Below are positions 26,255 through 35,592 of a stretch of DNA of 64,000 nt, one piece after another (positions within the stretch are counted from its first letter, which is position 1; each line of letters opens with the position of its first letter). This stretch comes from an uncultured Armatimonadota bacterium. Lineage in GTDB: Bacteria; Armatimonadota; Fimbriimonadia; Fimbriimonadales; Fimbriimonadaceae. The stretch spans positions 186,001 through 250,000 of the forward strand of contig CAIVDU010000053.1 of assembly GCA_903904815.1 (NCBI GenBank). The letters are read 5' to 3'. The notes under the pieces were generated by a model. The model did no database searches. It was not told the origin of the DNA and saw only the letters and a program-made list of their open reading frames with translations. Made by a program: the position numbers and the translations under genes.

Positions 26255-27546
26255 GTCCTAAGGCGGTTTTCGGAGGCATGCTGGCCTTCTGCGTCATTTT
26301 GGGCACGATTCGAGCCAATGACACGGTGATCGGTGGCCGAAAAAAGACAGAACTGAGCTTTTGGAACGGCTGGACAGGTCCAGACGGAACCGCAATGCTC
26401 AAGATGATTCGCGAGTTCAACACCGAGAATCCGGATGTCGAGGTCTCGATGCAGCGCATCGAATGGGCCACCTACTACAACAAGCTCATGGTGGCCGAGC
26501 TTAACCAGCGCGGCCCCGAGTTGTTCGTGATCCATGCGAGCACGCTGCCGCGGATGCGCCGAGCGGGGTTCGTTTCCGACGTTTCTGACCTTTATTCCGG
26601 CGCCGGCGCCATTCGCGAATCCGACTTCGACCCCTACGTCCTCGACCAAGTGAAATTTGGTAAGGAAAAGATCGGACTGCCGTTGGACATTCACCCCCAA
26701 GGGCTCTACGGAAACGTGGACATGCTCAAGGAAGCGGGATTCGTCGACGCGCGGGGTAACGCGCGGCTTCCGGTGAACCGTGAGGAGTTTATGCGGGCCA
26801 TCCGCGCGATGATGAAGACGCCGAAGGGCGACGCGACTCCGAGTGTTTGGGGCTACTCAATGACGATGTGGAGGAACAACTTCATGTCACTGGTGCCCCA
26901 GTTTGACGGGCACTATCTGTCGAAGGACGGCCGCGCGGACTTGGCGAACCCCGGAAACATTGCCGCGCTTACCTTCATGGCTGACCTCGCGAAAAACAAA
27001 CTCGTGCCGCCACCGGAGAATCAGCTTGGTTGGGTGGGCTACCGGCAGAAAAAGGTTGGCATGGTGGTAGACGGCGTTTACATGTTGGGCGACCTCCTGC
27101 GTCTTGAGGACATGAAGTACATCGGTGGTCCGATACCTATCATTGGGAATCACGCGGCCACGATGGCCGACTCGCACGTGCTGTGCGTGAAGACCGGACT
27201 GTCACCGGAGAAGCGGGAAGCCTCCGAGCGGTTCATCCGGTACCTGTCTGCCCACAGCATCGATTGGGCCAAAGCTGGTCAGGTTCCAGCAAGAAAGAGC
27301 GTACGAGACACTCCGGAATTCAGGGCCATGCAGGTTCAGTACGCGTTCTCAAAGCAGATTCCCACGATGGAGTATCCCCCTCGCTCAACCGTACTATTTG
27401 AACTTGACTTCGAAATAGACCACGCCACGGAAATGGCTATTCGGGGAGACGAAACACCGACAGCGGCGCTCAAGGCCGCCACCGTGAACCTTCAGAAGGT
27501 CCTCGATCGCGAGAACAAAGACTATGGAACAGGAGCGACGCCATGA
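26251..27546 (+). CDS. ABC transporter sugar-binding protein (arabino-oligosaccharide importer)
   Basis: 431 residues of the family 1 solute-binding fold: ELSFWNGWTGPDGTAMLKMI at the N-terminus of the mature protein, FNTENPDVEVSMQRIEW, then PLDIHPQGLYGN and RFIRYLSAHS. A weak signal peptide ends near residue 22 (ILGTIRA-ND). Position between a GH43 arabinanase and the permeases makes arabino-oligosaccharides the likely cargo (AraN-like). GTG start overlapping the GH43 stop by four bases. It lacks a convincing lipobox, in agreement with a periplasmic protein in a diderm. Confidence 0.92.
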   Translation: MSPKAVFGGMLAFCVILGTIRANDTVIGGRKKTELSFWNGWTGPDGTAMLKMIREFNTENPDVEVSMQRIEWATYYNKLMVAELNQRGPELFVIHASTLPRMRRAGFVSDVSDLYSGAGAIRESDFDPYVLDQVKFGKEKIGLPLDIHPQGLYGNVDMLKEAGFVDARGNARLPVNREEFMRAIRAMMKTPKGDATPSVWGYSMTMWRNNFMSLVPQFDGHYLSKDGRADLANPGNIAALTFMADLAKNKLVPPPENQLGWVGYRQKKVGMVVDGVYMLGDLLRLEDMKYIGGPIPIIGNHAATMADSHVLCVKTGLSPEKREASERFIRYLSAHSIDWAKAGQVPARKSVRDTPEFRAMQVQYAFSKQIPTMEYPPRSTVLFELDFEIDHATEMAIRGDETPTAALKAATVNLQKVLDRENKDYGTGATP

Positions 27547-28418
27547 CCTTCAATCGGCGTCGAAGCTTGACCGGGCTCCTCTTCCTGGCGCCCTACGCCA
27601 TCTCGTTCGTGACATTCATTGTCCTTCCGATCATCGTGGCGGCCTACCTTTCTGTCATGCAGTTTGACCTCACGGCGAAGGGATCGATTCATTACGTCGG
27701 ACTTCAGAACTTCAAGGAGGCCTGGGCGGATCAGTATTTCTGGTCGGGCATCAAAGCGACTTTGTCGTTCGTGATCTTGATGGTCCCCTCCATGCTGGTC
27801 TTCGCCCTCGGGACCGCGATTGGCCTTAACGCAATGAGCAGAGGAAGAAATGCGGTCAGGGCTTTGCTGTTTCTCCCCGGCCTCTTGAATGTCGCGGTCA
27901 CTGCCATCCTTTGGGGCTGGTTCTACGACGGCACGTTCGGACTGTTCAACTTCCTTCTGAAGAAGGTGGGCATTGGCGAGGTCCACTGGCTTTCAGAGAA
28001 AGCTCTGGCAATGCCAAGCATCGTGGTGATGACTCTCTGGTGGACCATGGGAGGTACGGCAATCGTGCTCCTTGCCGCGCTTCAACAGATTCCACGTCAC
28101 ATCATCGAGGCAGCGGCTTTAGATGGAGCCGGTAAGTGGGCGATGTTCCGGAAGATCGTGTTTCCTTTGCTCACTCCTGTGCTGCTGTTTGTCGTCATTA
28201 CGAACACCATCGGAGCTTTCCAGGTGTTTGGTCAGCCCTTCTTGCTCACCAAGGGTGGACCTGAACTGGCCACCCGTGGCCTCGTGCAATACATCTACGA
28301 GACGGCCTTTAACAACTACCGAATGGGTTATGGAGCAGCGATGAGTTGGATGCTGTTCGCGATCATCGCCGTCTTTGCCCTTCTGCAGTATCGACTTCTG
28401 CGTAGGAGCGTGGCATGA
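27543..28418 (+). CDS. ABC sugar transporter permease 1 (AraP-like)
   Basis: 291 residues, six membrane segments, N-terminal part GLLFLAPYAISFVTFIVLPI typical of MalF/AraP-type permeases. The EAA loop is IIEAAALDGAGKWAMFRKIVFP, split around the G, that contacts the ATPase. It overlaps the binding-protein gene by four bases and the second permease by four bases, so all are translationally coupled. Confidence 0.94.
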   Translation: MTFNRRRSLTGLLFLAPYAISFVTFIVLPIIVAAYLSVMQFDLTAKGSIHYVGLQNFKEAWADQYFWSGIKATLSFVILMVPSMLVFALGTAIGLNAMSRGRNAVRALLFLPGLLNVAVTAILWGWFYDGTFGLFNFLLKKVGIGEVHWLSEKALAMPSIVVMTLWWTMGGTAIVLLAALQQIPRHIIEAAALDGAGKWAMFRKIVFPLLTPVLLFVVITNTIGAFQVFGQPFLLTKGGPELATRGLVQYIYETAFNNYRMGYGAAMSWMLFAIIAVFALLQYRLLRRSVA

Positions 28419-29239
28419 AGCGCCTCGCGGAAGGACTGAAAAACGGCTTGATGACCTTCTTGGGATTGGTGTTCCTGTCCCCGATCGTCCTGATGGTTTT
28501 CACTTCGATGAAGCCGGAGTCTGAGGTTCTAAACCCAGAGTCGGCCATTCCGAAACATTGGACGCTCGGCAATTTTCAACACGTTCTTGGGTGGTCCGAA
28601 GAGGCGCCCTTTGTGCGGTGGCTGCTGAACAGTGTCTTTGTCTCCACGTCGACGACCCTGCTCGTTTTAACCTTCTCTTCAATGGCTGCCTACGCGATCA
28701 CGAGGCTGAAAGTGCCGGGCGGGGGAGTCTTCCTCGGAATCATCGTGGGCGCGATGATGATCCCTGGACAGCTTTTCCTAGTTCCCGTTTATCTCTTGCT
28801 GAGCAAGCTTCATTGGCTGGACACGCCGGCCGCTCTGATCGTCCCCGCGACCGCCGGCGGCTTCGGAGTATTCATGCTGAGCCAGTTCATGCGATCCGTC
28901 CCCGAATCGCTTGAAGAAGCAGCGATTCTCGACGGCTGCACGACTTTAGGAGTCTTCGCGAACGTGGTACTGCCTCTGTGCGGACCCGCCGTTGCAACTC
29001 TTGGGATCTTCACCTTTATCGGCTCCTGGAACGACTTCTTAGGACCACTCGTCTTCATGGACTCTGTCCGCGACTACACGTTGCCGGTCGGAATTGCCCT
29101 CTACCAAGCTTCCTATTACACGCAGTACGGGCTTACGCTGGCCACTGCGGTTCTCGGAACGGTTCCACTCATCATCGTCTTTTTGCTCTTCCAACGTTAC
29201 ATCGTTGAGAGCATGTCATCCACCGGGCTCAAGGACTGA
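28415..29239 (+). CDS. ABC sugar transporter permease 2 (AraQ-like)
   Basis: 274 residues, MalG/AraQ type: LMTFLGLVFLSPIVLMVFTS, P-E-S-A-I-P-K-H-W-T-L-G-N-F and the EAA loop LEEAAILDGCTTLGVFANVV. It pairs with permease 1. No ABC ATPase gene lies in the operon; as in other AraNPQ systems, a shared MsmX/UgpC-type ATPase elsewhere is expected. The only ATPase in this window is CysA. Confidence 0.94.
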   Translation: MKRLAEGLKNGLMTFLGLVFLSPIVLMVFTSMKPESEVLNPESAIPKHWTLGNFQHVLGWSEEAPFVRWLLNSVFVSTSTTLLVLTFSSMAAYAITRLKVPGGGVFLGIIVGAMMIPGQLFLVPVYLLLSKLHWLDTPAALIVPATAGGFGVFMLSQFMRSVPESLEEAAILDGCTTLGVFANVVLPLCGPAVATLGIFTFIGSWNDFLGPLVFMDSVRDYTLPVGIALYQASYYTQYGLTLATAVLGTVPLIIVFLLFQRYIVESMSSTGLKD

Positions 29240-29256
29240 CCCACCCCCAAACTGAA

Positions 29257-30765
29257 ATGAGCACTTCGCACACGACCACCCTTCATCTTCATACTGCATT
29301 CACCGTCGACGTGGTCGATCCACGTATCTTTGGTGGATTCCTCGAGCATCTTGGGCGCGCCGTGTACGAAGGTGTCTACGAACCGACCAGTCCGCACGCC
29401 GACGATCTCGGTTGTCGAACGGACGTTCTTAACGCCCTAAAGCGACTGCGTTTCACCGCGATGCGCTATCCGGGTGGCAACTTCGTCAGTGGATACCACT
29501 GGCAAGACGCAGTCGGACCCCGAGAAAAGAGACCCAAGACGCGAGACCTGGCCTGGCAGAGCATCGAGACGAACCAATTCGGTCCGGACGAGTTCATGCA
29601 ACTCTCGAACCGCATGGACTGGACGCCCATGATGGCGGTAAACCTCGGTACTGGCACGCCCGAGGAGGCACGAAACTGGCTCGAATACTGCAATGTAGAG
29701 GGCGGCACTCGATGGGCTGACCTTCGGAAGGAGCATGGTCATGAGAAGCCTCACGATATCAAACTCTGGTGTCTTGGGAACGAGATGGATGGGCCTTGGC
29801 AGATTGGCCATGTCCCGGCCGAGCAGTACGCCATTGTTGCTCAACAGACTGCTCGGCTCTTGAAGATGTGCGACCCATCGGTGGAGTTGGTCGTGTGCGG
29901 CTCCTGCGCCCCCGAACTCCCGACCTACCTCGAATGGGATCGAAAGGTGCTTGAGCACTGTAAGGATGACGTCGAGTACCTTTCCGTTCACCGATACGTT
30001 GGGAACGAGGACGACAACACACCCGAATTCCTCGCCGTCACAAACAGTATCGATCGCCAGATTGAAGCAACCGACTCAGTATGCCGTTCGGTGCACCATA
30101 CGAAGAAGACCAAGCGTCGCGTCTATCTCAGCGTCGATGAGTGGAACGTTTGGTACCGGGCGCGCACCGGTGAGCACGTCGATGGAAGAGGGAAGTTTGC
30201 TCCACCGCTTCTTGAAGAGGTCTACAACTTGGAAGACGCTCTGGTGGCGGCTGGTTTCCTGAATAGCTTCATTCGACACGCGGATTCGGTCAAGATCGCC
30301 AATCTGGCTCAAATCGTGAACGTGATTGCTCCGATTTTGACGCGGGGCGACGAGATGCTGCTTCAGTCGATCTTCTACCCGATCGAGATGTACGCCAAGC
30401 GGCGAACGGGTGTCTCCCTTCAGACCAGAGTCGAGGGTCCCGGATATGAATCAAAGAAATACGGACACGTAACGTATTTGGATTCGAGCGCGATCCTGAA
30501 CGGGGACCAGCTAAGCGTGTTCCTCGTGAACCGCGATCTAGAGAACTCGGCAGAGATCAAGATCGATTTGGCCGACCGGAACATTCTGTCGCTCATCGAT
30601 GCAGAAATTGTGACCGGCAAAGACCCCAAGTTGGCCAACACCTACGATTGCCCTGGCCTCATCCAGAGTCAGGCTTTCACCGAGTTGTCGATTTCGGGTG
30701 GAAAGGCAGTCGTGAAGTTGCCCCCCATGTCGGTTTACGCAGCGACGCTGCAACTCGACCGCTGA
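29257..30765 (+). CDS. abfA: GH51 alpha-L-arabinofuranosidase
   Basis: Releases L-arabinose from arabino-oligosaccharides, probably in the cytoplasm after import (no signal peptide). 502 residues, the standard length. Acid/base Glu176 in CLGNEMDGPWQ and nucleophile Glu295 in LSVDEWNVWY; IFGGFLEHLGRAVYEGVYEP and RYPGGNFVSGY are conserved barrel strands. It ends the arabinan operon 17 bp after permease 2. Its last 89 bp overlap the 3' end of the converging membrane-protein gene. Confidence 0.96.
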   Translation: MSTSHTTTLHLHTAFTVDVVDPRIFGGFLEHLGRAVYEGVYEPTSPHADDLGCRTDVLNALKRLRFTAMRYPGGNFVSGYHWQDAVGPREKRPKTRDLAWQSIETNQFGPDEFMQLSNRMDWTPMMAVNLGTGTPEEARNWLEYCNVEGGTRWADLRKEHGHEKPHDIKLWCLGNEMDGPWQIGHVPAEQYAIVAQQTARLLKMCDPSVELVVCGSCAPELPTYLEWDRKVLEHCKDDVEYLSVHRYVGNEDDNTPEFLAVTNSIDRQIEATDSVCRSVHHTKKTKRRVYLSVDEWNVWYRARTGEHVDGRGKFAPPLLEEVYNLEDALVAAGFLNSFIRHADSVKIANLAQIVNVIAPILTRGDEMLLQSIFYPIEMYAKRRTGVSLQTRVEGPGYESKKYGHVTYLDSSAILNGDQLSVFLVNRDLENSAEIKIDLADRNILSLIDAEIVTGKDPKLANTYDCPGLIQSQAFTELSISGGKAVVKLPPMSVYAATLQLDR

Positions 30766-31417
30766 CCGTCGTTTCCCCCGAGCCTACTGGGGTCAATCCC
30801 ATTGCGAAGAACGTGGCGAGCGTCAAAACGACGACCGCCACCGTCGCGAGGAGTGCCTGATTGAGACTGTGCCTCTTTCGCCGCATTCGAGCCCAGATGA
30901 TCGCCGGTAGAAAGATGATGAGCCAAAAGGCGGAACTTGCCACCAGAAACCAGGCGATCGTGACTCCTGCCGCATAGGCTGCCGCATGGACGCTAACCTT
31001 CCATTTTTGCGTCATGAGATAGAACGCAATGGCATTGACAGCTACGTCCAAGGCCAAAGCTTGAAGTTGCCTGGGAGCAGAAATCGCCCAGTACGAAATC
31101 ACGAGGGCGAGGGATCCCGCTATGCCCAAAAGAAATGGGCCAGCTCGTTGTTCACGCACTTTAACGTGCAGATCGGAAATCTTGCCTCGCTTGATTCCGA
31201 ATAGAATCCACGCGAGCGGCAAAAGCACGGTAAGGCCGACGAACAGGAACTCATAAGAGACGAGGGTTTTGGCGTCAGCGTAGGAGCGAATGACCCACGT
31301 GGCGAAGTAAGGAATCGTAATGAACGGACTGAATCCGCCGGAAATCAGAACCGCCAACCAGTCTTGCGTACTTTTTGGTGGTCGCTCTGCAGTCTGATTC
31401 ATTCGGGCTTCAGACAT
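30677..31417 (-). CDS. PAP2-like integral membrane protein
   Basis: About 246 residues with six hydrophobic segments (LVSYEFLFVGLTVLLPLAWI, GPFLLGIAGSLALVIS, LATVAVVVLTLATFFAMG). Patterns DLHVKVREQRAGPF, KVSVHAAAYAAG and ARMRRKRHSLNQ resemble degenerate PAP2 motifs (KxxxxxRP, PSGH, SRxxxxxH), so a lipid-phosphatase-related protein is likely, perhaps inactive. The longer reading starts with TTG at 31426; ATG 31417 is preferred. The last 30 codons overlap the abfA 3' end by 89 bp, unusually long for a convergent pair, and read as a hydrophilic tail. Confidence 0.7.
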   Translation of the reverse strand: MSEARMNQTAERPPKSTQDWLAVLISGGFSPFITIPYFATWVIRSYADAKTLVSYEFLFVGLTVLLPLAWILFGIKRGKISDLHVKVREQRAGPFLLGIAGSLALVISYWAISAPRQLQALALDVAVNAIAFYLMTQKWKVSVHAAAYAAGVTIAWFLVASSAFWLIIFLPAIIWARMRRKRHSLNQALLATVAVVVLTLATFFAMGLTPVGSGETTVSGRVAASLRKPTWGATSRLPFHPKSTTR

Positions 31418-31601
31418 TCTACGCAAAATGCCATCCCTACGTCATGGGATTAGCCTTGGCGCTGAGTGCCCTGATGGAGCGGAAAGGTTCCGCTTTCGAT
31501 CTCGATTCCTGTCGATATCGAGACATCCTCCCGTGATTATCTGAACATGCATCGGAAGGGATGATGGCTAATGCTTATCTTTAGCCAAATATTCGTGCGA
31601 G

Positions 31602-32744
31602 CTAGTATTTAGGACAGGTGGCGACCGCCACCTTCGAGTCGGCGGTTCCGTAGAATAGCCACAGGCGGTGGTGAAAGGCAGCCAACCCTTCTACAAAGAC
31701 CGTGCCAGATTGGTATTGACCTGACGTCTCGTAGGGTTCCTCCGGTTTCAGGAATGGATGGTCCGATCTCGCCAACAATTTGGTGGGATCATCTTTAGAG
31801 AACAGTGCTTGACCCGCGGAATAGGCTCCCTTACCGACTTCTGAGGTTCCGCCGCTGTTGGCGTTCTTTCCGTTATAGATGAGGACAATCCCGTTTTTCG
31901 TGAGAACTGCCGGCGGACCCGCTTCGGTGAGTCCGCTGTCGAAAGTTCCGGCTCTCGCCGACAAGATTGGCTTCGGATTTCCCGACGCATCCATTACCGG
32001 GTTCCAGTTGACTAGGTCGGTTGAAGTGGCCAAGCAGATCGGGCCTTCTCCCCAATACATCCAGTAGACGCCGTTGATTTTCTGCGCCCTGAAATGGTCG
32101 CCCACCAGCTCAGAAACGATGGCTCCAGATTTTGACCACGTAGATGAGAACTTCCCGTTTTGAGCCTTGGCAAAGACAGGGCCATTCTTTCGCCAAGAAA
32201 TCAAGTCTCTCGAAAAGGCGCTGCATAGCCGCGCAGTAGTTCCATCGTAGGCAGTGTAGGTCAGCAGGAATCCGCGATTCGTCTCCACAATTCGCGGATC
32301 TTCGCATCCGCCATTCCATTCAAACTTCGACTGGAGGTCGACGGAAGGGAATAGAACGGGAGCTTGTCTCCGGGAGAATTGCTTTCCATCCGAACTCGTG
32401 GCAAGGCCAATTCTGGATGTGTGAGGCCCGATTCCTTGGCCGGAATTGTCTTCCGCCCGATAGAGAACGCAAAGGCGTCCATTGTGCTCAGTCGCAGCCG
32501 GATTAAAGACATTATCGTGCTCCCAGAGGACTTCGCTCTTTCGCATAGGGCACCAGAAACTTGAACCCGTGTTTGACTCGAGAACTGGATTGATCTTTGA
32601 ATCTCTTACAAACGGACCTAGCATCCAGTTGTCGCTTTGATCGACGCGCACTGGCTGGGGCAGCGCGTGGGCGATTCGACGGGGAGCCGATGTTGAAAGC
32701 GAAAAAGACGCCGAAAGGGCGAGTAGCAAGCAGAACCTATTCAT
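31602..32744 (-). CDS. Secreted GH130-like glycosidase/phosphorylase
   Basis: 380 residues with a signal peptide (MNRFCLLLALSASFSLSTSA). The five-bladed propeller pattern fits GH130: VFNPAATEHNGRLCVLYRAED, RIGLATSSDGKQFSRR, NGGCEDPRIV (catalytic Asp in ED-P-R), LTYTAYDGTTARL, EAGPPAVLTKNGIVLIYNG. GH130 enzymes act on beta-mannosides, either by phosphorolysis (mostly cytoplasmic) or by hydrolysis; the signal peptide here favours a secreted hydrolase. GH43/GH32-type folds are a remote alternative. The gene is monocistronic, with several small palindromes upstream. Confidence 0.82.
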   Translation of the reverse strand: MNRFCLLLALSASFSLSTSAPRRIAHALPQPVRVDQSDNWMLGPFVRDSKINPVLESNTGSSFWCPMRKSEVLWEHDNVFNPAATEHNGRLCVLYRAEDNSGQGIGPHTSRIGLATSSDGKQFSRRQAPVLFPSVDLQSKFEWNGGCEDPRIVETNRGFLLTYTAYDGTTARLCSAFSRDLISWRKNGPVFAKAQNGKFSSTWSKSGAIVSELVGDHFRAQKINGVYWMYWGEGPICLATSTDLVNWNPVMDASGNPKPILSARAGTFDSGLTEAGPPAVLTKNGIVLIYNGKNANSGGTSEVGKGAYSAGQALFSKDDPTKLLARSDHPFLKPEEPYETSGQYQSGTVFVEGLAAFHHRLWLFYGTADSKVAVATCPKY

Positions 32745-32777
32745 GGCAACTAGGAGAGCGATCTTTGAAAGTCAAGT

Positions 32778-32884
32778 TCGTTATCGGGCTAACGATTTCA
32801 TGATAGCCGGGGTTTGCATTTTCATTTCGCTTCGTATAACGAATGAGTGCTGCGAGTTCATTAGTTCGGCGAACGAATGAAAAA
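32778..32884. promoter_or_regulatory. Cluster of three small palindromes before the GH130-like gene
   Basis: TCGTTA-N6-TAACGA at 32778-32795, TTCGT-ATA-ACGAA at 32831-32843 and GTTCG-G-CGAAC at about 32864-32874 lie in the 198-bp divergent region shared with the histidine kinase gene. The related half-sites (TTCG/CGAA) suggest one regulator binding several sites, but short palindromes of this kind can occur by chance. Confidence 0.35.
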
Positions 32885-32942
32885 CGTACGAGCTTAAATT
32901 GTGTTGGACACCGGGTCGTACATAGGGCATATTAGTGGTTGA

Positions 32943-35384
32943 ATGTCCCAAATCGGGCCCAAACGAGAAAGAGGTTCGCGCCCGTCGGACCAAGGTGAAA
33001 TCCCAACGGACGTTTCCAAGTTGTCAATAAAGGCGATAAGCCTCGCCTTGCGGGGAGCCCGGGTCGGTTGGTGGTCGAGGGATGTCAAGACCGACACCGT
33101 CACTTGGTCACCCGAACTCGAGTCTCTATTCGGCCTTATGCCTGGCAGCTTTGCCGGGACTCGAGACGCCTATCTAGAGATGGTGCACCCAGAAGATCGT
33201 GATCGGGTTATCGATGTCGTCCGTCATTCAATAGAGTCCGGAGAGGACTATTCCATGGAGTTTCGAATTGTCAGGTCCGATGGCTCCGTTGGATGGTTGG
33301 AGGGCAGGGGGCAGGCCGAGTATGACGAGAACGGCCGCCCAACTCAGCTCTTTGGAGTCGGCATCGATATCACGGAGCGGGTAGAGATGCAAATGGAACG
33401 GGCCCGAGTCACGGAAGAGATCCGTCAGAGTGAAGCCCTCCAGCGGTTTTTCGCCGATTCCATGCCTGCCTTGGTATTCACCTCGGATCATGCCGGACGG
33501 TTGGAGTTCGTGAACTCTCGTTGGTCAGACTATTTCGGTTCGGAGTACGCTTCGATCACGGATTGGACGGCTCTTGTTCACCGCGAAGATCGACGTCACG
33601 TGGCGAATCTGTTTCGTCAATCCATCGCGCTTGGCGAGAGATTCGAGGTGGAGTGCAGACTTCGTAGCCAGCGCGGCACTTTTCGATGGCATCTTTGTAA
33701 GGCCGAGCCCATGCGCGGACCCGATGGGGGAGTTCAGCGATGGTTCGGAACGCTCACCGATGTGCACGATCAGTTTGAGCGAGAAAGGATACTATCCTCC
33801 CTGACGACGCTGATTGACGCCACTCGAGATCTGCGAAGTGCTGCTGAGATTGCTGGGCTGACGACCAAAGTTCTCTGTGGAACGCTCGGCTCGACGGCTT
33901 GCTCATTCGGTCGAATTCGGAAAGAGGACGGGAATATGGTGTGGATCGGTCTGTCCTCGACCGGCGACGGTTTTGAACTCGGCGACTTCCCGGCGGCCCA
34001 ACGAGCGCCTGAGTTCACCGATCGACTCCTTCGTGGCGAACCCGTGCCGATCCAGGATGCAATCACTTCTCAGGACTTGTCGCTTTCGAGTCGAAATTTC
34101 TTCTTGGCTAATCAGATCCGGTCACTGCTCTACGTTCCTCTGATTCACCAGGGGGACCTCGTCGCCGTGATGCAGGTTTTCCAGTCCGAACCGAGAGAAT
34201 GGACACCTGAGGACATTCGCCTGGTTAAAGTGGTGTCTGAGCGATGTCTCACCGAGACTCTTCGAGTCGAGTCGGCTGAGGCCATCTATCGTAGTGAAAC
34301 GCGATTTCGGGAACTCCTTGAAGCGGCTACGATCGGGATCATCGTCAACGACTCCCGGGGAGTTTTCACGTTCGCGAATCGTCCGTTACTGGAGATGCTT
34401 GGCTACTCTGAAGACGATGTTAAGCATCGACGTCTCACTTGGCAGACGATCCAGGTCCCAGAACGGGCAAAACTGGACGACGTCGCGCTTGCGCAACTCA
34501 TGGAGACGTCGCGCTGCGACCCATACGAAACCGAATACATCACGAAGGACGGGAGAATGATTCCGGTCTATGTCGGTGCTGCCCTTTTGCCAGGAGACAC
34601 TGGCGACGAATTGGTGGGCGCTGCTTTCGTGACGGATTTATCTGGACTCAAACAAGCCCAAAGGGATCTGATTTCTCTCAACGAGGAACTTGACCAGCGC
34701 GTTCGGGTTCGGACGGCGGAGTTGGAACAGGCGTATCGCGACCAAGAGAGTTACAACTATTCCATCTCCCATGATTTGCGGTCGCCTCTCAGGGCTATTG
34801 TGGCTACCGCGCGAATGATTGAGGTTGACCACGGGGATAGCTTGACCGAAGGAGCAAAGGCCCTTTTGCAGCGTCAAATAGAGAGCGCAAATCGTTTGGG
34901 TGGCCTGGTCGATGACCTCCTCAATTTGTCTCGAATCGGCCGTCAAGAAATGCGGTTTGGGACCGTAGATCTGAGCGCGCTTGCCAGGGACGTTGCTTTG
35001 GAGTTCAACGCTCTTGATCAGATCGATGTGGAACCGGGAATGAGTACCTCGGGGGATGGGACTCTGCTAAGACTCGTTTTGCAGAACCTCATTGGAAATG
35101 CCCTCAAGTTCTCGCGCCACAAGGCGAACATCCGAGTTGGAAGACTTCATGAAGAGGCGATTCCGACTTTCTTTGTCAAAGACGAAGGAATCGGTTTCGA
35201 TATGTCCTACGCGCACAAGCTGTTCTTGCCATTCGAGCGACTCGTGAGCGACCACGAATTTCCTGGCACCGGGATTGGGTTAACGAACGTTCAGAAGGTC
35301 ATTGATAGGCATCTCGGTCGGGTCTGGGCGGAGTCCATGCCGGGCGCTGGCGCGACGTTCTTTTTCACTCTGCCTCATATTTGA
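32943..35384 (+). CDS. Multi-PAS/GAF sensor histidine kinase
   Basis: 813 residues without membrane helices, so a cytoplasmic sensor. Domains in order: PAS (~35-150, ending GVGIDITERVEMQ), PAS (~165-280), GAF (~290-440, with ACSFGRIRKEDGNMV), PAS (~450-570), then HisKA with the phospho-accepting His in NYSISHDLRSPLRAI, and a HATPase domain with N-box LQNLIGNALKFSRH, G1 DEGIGFDM and G2 GTGIGLTNV. The layout is like phytochrome-type light/redox kinases but without a bilin-binding domain. No response regulator is adjacent, so it is an orphan kinase. It lies directly upstream of the sulfate importer; a functional link is not shown. Confidence 0.93.
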   Translation: MSQIGPKRERGSRPSDQGEIPTDVSKLSIKAISLALRGARVGWWSRDVKTDTVTWSPELESLFGLMPGSFAGTRDAYLEMVHPEDRDRVIDVVRHSIESGEDYSMEFRIVRSDGSVGWLEGRGQAEYDENGRPTQLFGVGIDITERVEMQMERARVTEEIRQSEALQRFFADSMPALVFTSDHAGRLEFVNSRWSDYFGSEYASITDWTALVHREDRRHVANLFRQSIALGERFEVECRLRSQRGTFRWHLCKAEPMRGPDGGVQRWFGTLTDVHDQFERERILSSLTTLIDATRDLRSAAEIAGLTTKVLCGTLGSTACSFGRIRKEDGNMVWIGLSSTGDGFELGDFPAAQRAPEFTDRLLRGEPVPIQDAITSQDLSLSSRNFFLANQIRSLLYVPLIHQGDLVAVMQVFQSEPREWTPEDIRLVKVVSERCLTETLRVESAEAIYRSETRFRELLEAATIGIIVNDSRGVFTFANRPLLEMLGYSEDDVKHRRLTWQTIQVPERAKLDDVALAQLMETSRCDPYETEYITKDGRMIPVYVGAALLPGDTGDELVGAAFVTDLSGLKQAQRDLISLNEELDQRVRVRTAELEQAYRDQESYNYSISHDLRSPLRAIVATARMIEVDHGDSLTEGAKALLQRQIESANRLGGLVDDLLNLSRIGRQEMRFGTVDLSALARDVALEFNALDQIDVEPGMSTSGDGTLLRLVLQNLIGNALKFSRHKANIRVGRLHEEAIPTFFVKDEGIGFDMSYAHKLFLPFERLVSDHEFPGTGIGLTNVQKVIDRHLGRVWAESMPGAGATFFFTLPHI

Positions 35385-35592
35385 GAATTGTCAGCGATAG
35401 TCCAGTATCGCCATAGGCTTTTAGGTTGTTAGCTTTGGGATGGAAAATTCAGCCATCCGTTAGGAGCGTCGCGTTTCTAGGGCTCAACGGCATTTCAGGT
35501 TGAGTAGCTTCTGGTTGGGACCGTCGTTTCTGACCCTCGATTTCTCGAAGAATGGGTCGGTTGCCCGCTCAGGTTCCCGCTTGGAAACTCGT

